A stretch of 11,015 nucleotides of DNA from an uncultured Roseburia sp. GTDB lineage: Bacteria; Bacillota; Clostridia; Lachnospirales; Lachnospiraceae. The position numbers were made by a program, and so were the translations under genes. The stretch is taken from contig CAMTDY010000095.1 in the NCBI GenBank assembly GCA_947070915.1, positions 1 to 11,015 on the forward strand. The letters run 5' to 3'. The notes beneath the pieces are model-generated. The model ran no database searches and was not told the origin of the DNA. It saw only the letters and a program-made list of their open reading frames with translations. The stretch's first letter is position 1, and every line of letters begins with the position of its first letter. Of this stretch, positions 1-5,232 are shown in pieces.

Positions 1-738
1 GGGCTTACATTTTCGGAATATTTTTATATAATCTGCTGTGTGGCGATCATTGCATTGTCCACTTATAGATTGAATAAATATCGCTATGAAGCCAAACTCC
101 GGACGGAGTACTCAGAAAAGTATGGTGAGGTGCTGGAACAGATCCGGGAGAGACAGCATAAGTTTTCCAATCAGCTGAATGCCATCTATGCCCTTCACCA
201 GCTCTATCATACTTACGAGGAACTGGTGGAAAAGCAGAGGGAACAGACGGAGGAACTTTGTAAATACATAATGCCGAACACGGTCATTATATTGAAAAAT
301 CCCATCGTGATCGCCCATGTGTATCAGAAGATCTGTGAGGCGGCGGATCATGGCATCCAGCTGCATACCAAATTTACCTGTGGGCTGGAGAGTGTGTCCA
401 TACCGGACATCTATCTGGTGGAGATCATTGGAACACTTTTTGACAATGCCATGGAAAATATTCTCGAAGAGCGCCCTGAGGCAGAGATGTATCTTGAGAT
501 AACAGGACAGGAAAAGGAAAACTGTGTGATGATCGAGGTCTGCAATGAACATCCATTTATCCACCAGTCAGAGTGGAGAAAATTTCTTCAGAGAGGATAT
601 TCTACAAAGGGGAAAGACAGGGGGCTTGGGCTGTATCATCTGAAAAAGCTGATGGCGAAATATGACGGAAAGATCCTGATCCAAAATAAGATGATCGATG
701 ATAAGCCGTACTTTTCCATTTCGGTGATGATAAAATAA
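1..738 (+). CDS. AgrC-like GHKL sensor histidine kinase, C-terminal part (5' truncated by window)
   Basis: The reading frame is open from base 1, so the gene begins left of the window; the GTG at 40 is an internal codon. The visible 245 residues start with the end of a hydrophobic segment (about 5-20), followed by a helical dimerisation region. The phospho-acceptor histidine is in ERQHKFSNQL (His codon 157-159), matching the H-box of the AgrC/HPK10 type. The ATP-binding domain has an N-box (LFDNAMEN, Asn about visible residue 149) and a glycine-rich lid, RGYSTKGKDRGLGLYH (about 198-213). These kinases detect a cyclic peptide through an N-terminal multi-pass domain, which lies outside the window, and phosphorylate a LytTR response regulator, also not visible. 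The gene converges on an agrBD pair, which strongly suggests it is the cognate receptor. It ends just before a bidirectional terminator. Confidence 0.9.
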   Translation, partial: GLTFSEYFYIICCVAIIALSTYRLNKYRYEAKLRTEYSEKYGEVLEQIRERQHKFSNQLNAIYALHQLYHTYEELVEKQREQTEELCKYIMPNTVIILKNPIVIAHVYQKICEAADHGIQLHTKFTCGLESVSIPDIYLVEIIGTLFDNAMENILEERPEAEMYLEITGQEKENCVMIEVCNEHPFIHQSEWRKFLQRGYSTKGKDRGLGLYHLKKLMAKYDGKILIQNKMIDDKPYFSISVMIK

Positions 739-745
739 GGCATAG

Positions 746-790
746 AAAAAGAGGTGTCCCACCAAGGAAAAACGTGGGACACCTCTTTTT
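746..790. terminator. Bidirectional intrinsic terminator between agrC-like and agrD genes
   Basis: A perfect 12-bp stem, GAGGTGTCCCAC (751-762) with GTGGGACACCTC (774-785), is extended by five A-T pairs (746-750 with 786-790). The loop is 11 nt. The flanking A-run and T-run give a U-tract on either strand, so it can end the rightward kinase transcript and the leftward agrBD transcript. It sits between the kinase stop (738) and the agrD stop (797). Confidence 0.9.
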
Positions 791-796
791 TCTGGA

Positions 797-928
797 TCAG
801 TCTTTGTCTTCCGGGTATTCCGGCTCTCCAAAAAATACGAAGCTGGTACCGTGAAAACGCATAAACGCCCCGAGGGCAAGGCACAGGCTGCATAAACTAT
901 ACAGGGATGTTTTTGTGAATTTTTTCAT
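797..928 (-). CDS. agrD: AgrD-like cyclic autoinducer peptide precursor with serine at the ring position
   Basis: A 43-residue ORF on the minus strand. It starts with ATG at 928, preceded by GAAAGGAAAAAATATC (AAAGGA, about 9 nt spacing), and stops with TGA at 797-799. The layout is that of AgrD precursors: a basic, amphipathic leader (MKKFTKTSLYSLCSLCLALG), then the pheromone core (about HGTSFVFF, 26-33), then an acidic proline-containing tail (GEPEYPEDKD, 34-43) that AgrB recognises. Aligned to the C. perfringens type core, in which Cys-Leu-Trp-Phe-Thr is followed by His-Gln-Pro-Glu-Glu-Pro, the ring-forming residue here is Ser29. The five-residue ring would be SFVFF closed by a lactone. The gene overlaps the 3' end of agrB by 32 nt, so the two are co-transcribed and probably translationally coupled. 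The N-terminal trimming site of the mature peptide cannot be read from the sequence. Confidence 0.88.
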   Translation of the reverse strand: MKKFTKTSLYSLCSLCLALGAFMRFHGTSFVFFGEPEYPEDKD

Positions 929-1496
929 GATATTTTTTCCTTTCTACTTTTATTAGTTTGGCAGCAACAAGCTGCAGTATCTGTAAAATACTCACCCAGA
1001 AAATAAGGTTTCGGAAGGGTAAGTACCTGACATTCAAGAGCAGGAGAATATAGACAAGCAGCACCATACAGGCGATGATCCGGAATATATTGCTCTTTTT
1101 GGGGGAGGGAGCGGGGCGCCTGTCCGAAGAGACCGGACCGATGATGGCGATGACAGGTATGCCGGCCGCCAGGCACAGGATCTGGATCCACAGGGGAGGG
1201 AAACACAACTCCGATAATCCGACTGCGCCCAGTAAAAATGAAAAGGTAAAGAGCAGACAGGAAAGATAGTGGGAAAGGTGTATCCCGCCGGTAAAATTAC
1301 GTATGGATAAAAGTACCAGAATGGCTGCCAGTAATTCTTTCTGACGGTTCATCAGTGAAAATGCAGTGAACAAAAAAGCCAGTTTGCTGGTCTCTGATAG
1401 GAAGCTGATCACCACGTAACGGATCCTGGCGATTTCCAGCTCAGTAAAATGAAATTCCCGTGACAAATAAGGGGAAATATCTTTAAATGCTGACAT
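897..1496 (-). CDS. agrB: AgrB-like accessory gene regulator, peptide-processing membrane endopeptidase
   Basis: A 199-residue polytopic membrane protein, the usual size for AgrB. It cuts the C-terminal tail from the AgrD precursor and forms the (thio)lactone ring. The catalytic signature is present: RNFTGGIHLSHYLSC (66-80) holds His73 and Cys80 seven residues apart, matching His77/Cys84 of S. aureus AgrB, with the upstream Arg and Gly-Gly conserved. Hydrophobic segments lie near 30-48, 53-64, 80-98, 103-121, 138-155 and 163-180, and the C-terminus is basic. The ATG at 1496 is preceded by GGAGGATAACATAA, a strong ribosome site. The 3' end runs into agrD. The adjacent, converging kinase completes an agr-type circuit, although no response regulator is visible. 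Confidence 0.93.
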   Translation of the reverse strand: MSAFKDISPYLSREFHFTELEIARIRYVVISFLSETSKLAFLFTAFSLMNRQKELLAAILVLLSIRNFTGGIHLSHYLSCLLFTFSFLLGAVGLSELCFPPLWIQILCLAAGIPVIAIIGPVSSDRRPAPSPKKSNIFRIIACMVLLVYILLLLNVRYLPFRNLIFWVSILQILQLVAAKLIKVERKKYHEKIHKNIPV

Positions 1497-1670
1497 TTAT
1501 GTTATCCTCCGAAGCAGAGAATAGCACAAATGGTAGTGTTTTTTGGAATATATCGTCAGAGAACTGCATTTTTTGCTTATAGTAGGACAATAGAGAAGTA
1601 AGATGGCAGAATCTCTACTTTACAAATTTTTATAATTACTATATACATATGCGGGAAACGTAAACCCGGG
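1497..1670. promoter_or_regulatory. Divergent intergenic region upstream of agrBD
   Basis: About 175 AT-rich bases between the agrB start and the AI-2E-family promoter, with no credible gene. For leftward transcription the best -10 candidate I see is TATATT (minus strand of 1547-1552), but it has no recognisable -35. That would fit a promoter needing an activator, as agr promoters do. An inverted repeat TAGAGA-N15-TCTCTA lies at 1591-1596 / 1612-1617, upstream of that candidate. I do not see clear LytTR direct repeats, so the operator assignment is speculative. Confidence 0.35.
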
Positions 1671-1699
1671 TTGAAAATATTTCCAATTCATTATATAAT
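1671..1699 (+). promoter_or_regulatory. Sigma-A promoter for the AI-2E-family gene
   Basis: TTGAAA (1671-1676), a 17-bp spacer and a perfect TATAAT (1694-1699). This is a near-consensus vegetative promoter pointing right, giving a leader of about 45 nt before the gene. Confidence 0.8.
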
Positions 1700-1734
1700 A
1701 ATGTTCATAAGGGTACCGTTAAGCTGGAATGGCG

Positions 1735-1740
1735 GGAGGA
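1735..1740 (+). promoter_or_regulatory. Ribosome binding site deciding a TTG start
   Basis: GGAGGA lies only 1 nt before the ATG at 1742, too close to serve it, but 10 nt before the in-frame TTG at 1751. The TTG is therefore the more likely initiation codon. Confidence 0.55.
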
Positions 1741-1750
1741 GATGAGGCTA

Positions 1751-2971
1751 TTGAAGAAAAAATTTGACAGTAAGTATGTATATGCAGGGCTTACTGCCTT
1801 TTGTGTTTTGGCCGCAGTTTTGATCTGTGCGTTTTTATTTTTTAATCTGGACGGGGTCCTGGCTATTCTGGGGAAGATAAATTCGGCGCTGATGCCGGTA
1901 TATATCGGCCTGGCTATCGCATATCTGCTGAGTCCTCTGGTGAATGTGGTGGAGCGGAATGTCTTTATTCCCCTGTTCCGCAAGATGGTCAAAAAACGAA
2001 AAGCAGTCCGGGGCATAAGCCGGGCGGTCTCCGTGGCTGTGGTGCTGGTGCTGGCGCTGGCAGTTCTGTTCTGGCTGACGATGCTGGTTCTGCCGGAGGT
2101 GGTGGAAAGCATTACAAATCTTGCCAACAGTCTTCCAGGATACTACCGGAATATTGTGAATGCTGCCCAGGAACTCAGTGGTAAGCATCCGGAAATCGCT
2201 GCTTATTTAAAAGAAACTTCGGAATCCATTTATGTACAGCTGATCGGGTGGCTGCAAAATGAACTGGTCCCCACCAGCACAGAGGTTTTGGGAACGGTCT
2301 CTGATGGGCTGATGGATGCGCTGGGAGTGCTTCTGAATCTGGTGATCGGGATCATTATTTCCATTTACCTTATGGCGGGCAAGGAAACATTCTGTGCCCA
2401 GGCAAAAAGGATGCTGTTCTCTATTCTTCCACTGAAATATGCGGAACTGACATTGGAGATCGGAAAGGATATCAACCGATCCTTTGCCAAATTTTTCAGT
2501 GGAAAGATCATAGACTCTATTATTGTGGCGATCATTACTTTTATTGTCCTGAGTATTGCGGATACGCCTTACACGGCATTGATCAGCGTCCTGATCGGCG
2601 TTACCAATATCATTCCGTTTTTTGGACAGTACATCGGAGCTGTTCCGAGTGCCCTTTTGGTCTTTCTGGTGGATCCGGTCAAGGGGATCGTTTTTGTCAT
2701 TCTGATCATCATTATACTTCAGGTGGATGGCAATATCATAGGTCCGAAGATCATAGGCGGCTCCATTGGACTGGGAAGTTTCTGGATCCTCTTTGCGATC
2801 CTGGTTTTCGGTTCCCTGTTTGGGATCGTTGGAATGATCTGCGCCGTTCCAGTGTTTGCGGTGGTGTATAAGACAATAAAGAACTGGAGCGCAAGAAGAC
2901 TGGAGCAGAAGGGACTTCCAAAGGATACCCGGAGCTATGAGCGGATGGGAAGAGTCCATAAAAAAGAATAA
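1751..2971 (+). CDS. AI-2E/PerM-family membrane transporter
   Basis: A 406-residue membrane protein of the AI-2E (PerM/TqsA/YdbI) family. The TTG at 1751 is chosen because the Shine-Dalgarno GGAGGA (1735-1740) is badly placed for the ATG at 1742; with the ATG the protein is 409 residues. Hydrophobic helices lie near 10-32, 46-66, 90-114, 190-209 and 253-295, with more at 300-327 and 343-376. A long soluble stretch (about 115-185) separates the N-terminal helices from the C-terminal core, as is usual here. Family signatures are GVTNIIPFFGQYIGAVP (283-299) and DGNIIGPKIIGGSIGL (326-341). The C-terminus is basic and cytoplasmic. The family name comes from one E. coli member proposed to export autoinducer-2; other members are sodium/proton antiporters or permeases of unknown substrate, so no substrate is assigned. 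It is monocistronic, with its own promoter and a downstream hairpin. Confidence 0.9.
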   Translation: MKKKFDSKYVYAGLTAFCVLAAVLICAFLFFNLDGVLAILGKINSALMPVYIGLAIAYLLSPLVNVVERNVFIPLFRKMVKKRKAVRGISRAVSVAVVLVLALAVLFWLTMLVLPEVVESITNLANSLPGYYRNIVNAAQELSGKHPEIAAYLKETSESIYVQLIGWLQNELVPTSTEVLGTVSDGLMDALGVLLNLVIGIIISIYLMAGKETFCAQAKRMLFSILPLKYAELTLEIGKDINRSFAKFFSGKIIDSIIVAIITFIVLSIADTPYTALISVLIGVTNIIPFFGQYIGAVPSALLVFLVDPVKGIVFVILIIIILQVDGNIIGPKIIGGSIGLGSFWILFAILVFGSLFGIVGMICAVPVFAVVYKTIKNWSARRLEQKGLPKDTRSYERMGRVHKKE

Positions 2972-2990
2972 GTTTTAGAAAAATAGAATG

Positions 2991-3028
2991 GGGCTGCCGC
3001 AGGAGTGAATTCACTCTGACGGCAGCCC
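2991..3028. terminator. Hairpin terminator between converging genes
   Basis: GGGCTGCCG (2991-2999) pairs with CGGCAGCCC (3020-3028). Inside is a second, perfectly self-complementary arm GAGTGAATTCACTC (3003-3016), separated by a small internal loop. Leftward, the stem is followed by a T-rich tract (CATTCTATTTTTC on the minus strand); rightward only GTTGTT follows. It probably works best for the leftward glycosidase transcript and may also end the rightward one. Confidence 0.7.
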
Positions 3029-3061
3029 GTTGTTATAGCTCGACGGTGCTGATATATGCTC

Positions 3062-4678
3062 CTAAAAACTTTTGATCCAGTTGATCAGGGAGGGGTAGTG
3101 GGTCTGGTTGTATACGTCTTTCCGCATCTGGTCTGTGACCGGACCTTTTGATTCCATGATCGTGATGATCGCTTCCTGAAGTCCTGCGATTTTTCCGTCT
3201 TCATAGGTTTTCTGGGAATCCATTTTCTCCTCTACAGCTACAGGATCTGCTTCTGCCGGAGCTGTGGGCTCAGACATGGGTTTGGGTTCCAGTACGTTTT
3301 CTACTTTTGTAGGCTTCTCGCTTTCCTCTCCTGTCAGGGGAACCCAGATATCGCCGGAATTCGCCCGGACGTTCACAACAATATTTCCATTTACTACCGA
3401 TACGGTCTCGCCGGACAGTTTTCCGATGTAGGTATCCGCATTGCCGGCGGGAACTGTCATAACAAAATCGCTGTCATCATTATTTACCGTCACGATCACA
3501 GATACCCCATCTTTATTTCTGGAAAAAGCATACTGCCGGTTGGTGAGGATCAGTTCTTTGTAGTCGCCATAAGAGAGTGCCGGGGTTTTCTGGCGGACTG
3601 CCCCCAGCCTGGCGATAAGACCGGTGTATGGATTCTGTGCCAGGGCATCGCTGAAATCTTTCAGGTTCAGGGCCGGACGCAGGGAGTCGTCGGAACCCCG
3701 CTCTTTTTTTCCTTCAATGGCAAATTCGGAACCATAATAAATAGAAGGAATGCCCGGCAGTGTGTACAGCAATATGTGAACGGGAGTGAAGTGGGCCTTG
3801 TTTGTAAGTTTTGAATAGATCCGCTCCACATCATGGTTATCTGCAAAGTTGTAGAGTTTCAGCCCTTCCGGCCGGTTGCCGCCCATCTCATAGAGACGCT
3901 TGACTGTGTGGGCGATCTCAAAAAAGTTGTGATCGTTGTGGCCGGAATACAGTGCCTTGTGGAGATGATAATTGGTGACGGAATGAAGTGTTCCCTCGTT
4001 CACCCAGCGGGTATAGTCGCCATGGATCACCTCGCCCATCAGCCAGAAATCCGGTTTGACTTCATTTGCCACATGACGCAGTGCTTTCATATATTCAAAG
4101 TCCAGCACATCAGCAGCATCCAGACGGATTCCATCGATATCAAATTCGCTGACCCAGAAACGGATCACATCACAGATGTAATCCCGCACCGCCGGATTGT
4201 GCTGGTTCAGTTTGACGAGCAGATTGTAGCCTCCCCAGTTTTCATAAGAAAAGCCGTCGTTGTACTCGTTATTTCCACCAAAGTTTACATTACAGTACCA
4301 GTCGCGGTAAGGGGAATTCTCCCGGTTTTTGCGGATGTCCTGGAAGGCAAAAAAGTCCCTGCCGGTGTGGTTGAAAACTCCGTCAAGAATAACACGGATC
4401 TCTTCGTTGTGGCAGGTCTGGACAAAATCTGCCAGATCCTGGTTGTCGCCAAGGCGGCTGTCTAATTTTTTGTAATCCGTCGTCTCATAGCCATGTCCTA
4501 CGGATTCAAACAGCGGACCGATATAGACTGCATTGCATCCGATCTCTTTGATGTGGCGGATCCAGGGAAGCAGTTCCCGTAAACGGTGAACCGGCTCACT
4601 GTAGCTGTTTTCCTTTGGCGCACCACAAAGTCCCAAAGGATAAATATGATAAAAAATTGCTTCATCGTACCAAGCCAT
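3062..4678 (-). CDS. GH13 alpha-amylase-family glycoside hydrolase, cytoplasmic, with C-terminal helical tail
   Basis: A 538-residue retaining alpha-glucan hydrolase or transglycosylase. All four GH13 regions are present: I DGVFNH (99-104), II GIRLDAAD (183-190, nucleophile Asp187), III LMGEV (acid/base Glu216) and IV FADNHD (278-283, Asp283). The TIM barrel starts almost at residue 1 and there is no signal peptide, so it acts inside the cell, probably on imported maltodextrins or oligosaccharides. The exact specificity cannot be read here. An all-beta domain C ends near 448 (SGDIWVPL). An unusual Pro/Glu/Ala-rich linker (about 451-486) and a predicted helical tail (about 487-538) follow. The ATG at 4678 has a good ribosome site (AAGGAGGATTATT). 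No transporter or other sugar gene is adjacent. Confidence 0.92.
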   Translation of the reverse strand: MAWYDEAIFYHIYPLGLCGAPKENSYSEPVHRLRELLPWIRHIKEIGCNAVYIGPLFESVGHGYETTDYKKLDSRLGDNQDLADFVQTCHNEEIRVILDGVFNHTGRDFFAFQDIRKNRENSPYRDWYCNVNFGGNNEYNDGFSYENWGGYNLLVKLNQHNPAVRDYICDVIRFWVSEFDIDGIRLDAADVLDFEYMKALRHVANEVKPDFWLMGEVIHGDYTRWVNEGTLHSVTNYHLHKALYSGHNDHNFFEIAHTVKRLYEMGGNRPEGLKLYNFADNHDVERIYSKLTNKAHFTPVHILLYTLPGIPSIYYGSEFAIEGKKERGSDDSLRPALNLKDFSDALAQNPYTGLIARLGAVRQKTPALSYGDYKELILTNRQYAFSRNKDGVSVIVTVNNDDSDFVMTVPAGNADTYIGKLSGETVSVVNGNIVVNVRANSGDIWVPLTGEESEKPTKVENVLEPKPMSEPTAPAEADPVAVEEKMDSQKTYEDGKIAGLQEAIITIMESKGPVTDQMRKDVYNQTHYPSLINWIKSF

Positions 4679-4712
4679 AATAATCCTCCTTCGTTGTGTA
4701 GTTTACCAGCCT

Positions 4713-4721
4713 AGTATATCA
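4713..4721 (-). promoter_or_regulatory. Extended -10 promoter of the GH13 gene
   Basis: The minus strand reads TGATATACT: a TATACT hexamer (4713-4718) with the TG extension one base upstream. The -35 at 17-bp spacing (TTCTAA, 4736-4741) is poor, consistent with an extended -10 promoter. It lies about 35 nt ahead of the GH13 start codon. Confidence 0.55.
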
Positions 4722-4759
4722 TATTTTAAGGAGATTTAGAAGAAAAAAGTGAAAAAGTG

Positions 4760-4788
4760 TTGACAGTTTGGTCTATAAATGATAGACT
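4760..4788 (+). promoter_or_regulatory. Promoter of the blaI-blaR1-like operon
   Basis: A perfect -35 TTGACA (4760-4765), a 17-bp spacer and TAGACT (4783-4788) as the -10. The -10 is the right arm of the first repressor operator, so repressor binding would block RNA polymerase directly. Confidence 0.75.
4770..4788. promoter_or_regulatory. Operator O1, BlaI-type palindrome
   Basis: GGTCTA (4770-4775), 7 nt, TAGACT (4783-4788): a 19-bp dyad covering the promoter spacer and -10. It has the same design as O2. Autorepression by the adjacent BlaI-like protein is inferred from position and from how this family works. Confidence 0.75.
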
Positions 4789-4796
4789 TGCTGTAA

Positions 4797-4815
4797 GGTC
4801 TAAAAAGAATAGACC
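4797..4815. promoter_or_regulatory. Operator O2, BlaI-type palindrome
   Basis: GGTCTA (4797-4802), 7 nt, TAGACC (4810-4815): a perfect 19-bp dyad, 27 bp centre to centre from O1, lying around or just downstream of the expected transcription start. A pair of dyads is the usual arrangement at bla/mec-type operators. Confidence 0.75.
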
Positions 4816-4837
4816 AAATAAAAAGGGGGACGATTTT

Positions 4838-5197
4838 TTGAAAAATAATTTACTATCTGAAAGCGAAATGGCATTTGCCCGGATCATATGGGAGATGGAA
4901 CCGGTCCGGTCAGGGGAACTTGTGAAGATCTGCCAGGAACGTTTTGGCTGGAAAAAATCTACGACGTATACCGTGCTGAAAAACCTGTGCAGGGAAGGGA
5001 TTTTTCAGAATGAAAATGCGGTTGTCACTTCACAAATGAGCCAGGAGGAGTATCTGGAGCAGGAGAGTACGGCTATTGTAAACAATCGTTTTGAGGGGTC
5101 TCTCTCCAAATTTGTGACAGCTTTTACCGGAAGAAAAAAACTATCTGACAGGCAGATCCAGGAGCTTCGTCAGATCATCGATGAGAATACGAAGTGA
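4838..5197 (+). CDS. BlaI/MecI/CopY-family transcriptional repressor
   Basis: A 119-residue winged-helix repressor, close to the family's usual 120-126. The TTG at 4838 is chosen because GGGGGA (4825-4830) sits 7 nt upstream. An in-frame ATG at 4757 is excluded because it lies before the promoter and both operators. The DNA-recognition region is about WKKSTTYTVLKNLCREGIF (38-56). The dimerisation part ends LSDRQIQELRQIIDEN, closely resembling the MecI C-terminus. In BlaI/MecI the repressor is inactivated by cleavage between Asn101 and Phe102; the matching position here is Lys91-Phe92 (SKFV). The gene is followed after 35 nt by its presumed partner, a BlaR1-like metalloprotease, and should repress its own operon through O1 and O2. 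It shows no specific link to beta-lactams. Confidence 0.92.
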   Translation: MKNNLLSESEMAFARIIWEMEPVRSGELVKICQERFGWKKSTTYTVLKNLCREGIFQNENAVVTSQMSQEEYLEQESTAIVNNRFEGSLSKFVTAFTGRKKLSDRQIQELRQIIDENTK

Positions 5198-5232
5198 GAG
5201 CAGTGTTATTTTGAAGGGGATGAAAAGAGGAC

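Noticed and set aside
568..893. Two longer minus-strand reading frames (568-879 and 636-893) over the agrBD-kinase junction.
   Set aside because: They run through the terminator into antisense of the kinase and have no family features, whereas the 43-residue agrD frame has a proper ribosome site and precursor layout.
1516..1597. Three copies of AGAGAA (1516, 1558, 1592) upstream of agrB as LytTR operator repeats.
   Set aside because: Spacings of 42 and 34 bp do not match the roughly one- or two-turn direct repeats of LytTR sites throughout, and a hexamer recurring in AT/purine-rich DNA is weak evidence.
1751..2971. A functional link between the AI-2E-family gene and the neighbouring agr quorum system.
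   Set aside because: The shared word autoinducer is misleading: the family is mostly of other or unknown function, it has its own strong promoter, and agr peptides are processed by AgrB.
3833..4465. A 210-residue plus-strand frame opposite the GH13 gene.
   Set aside because: Antisense of the conserved catalytic domain, without recognisable family or ribosome site.
4757..4837. An in-frame ATG at 4757 that would extend the BlaI-like repressor by 27 residues.
   Set aside because: This stretch contains the -35, -10 and both operators, the added residues have no counterpart in the family, and TTG 4838 has a well-spaced GGGGGA site.
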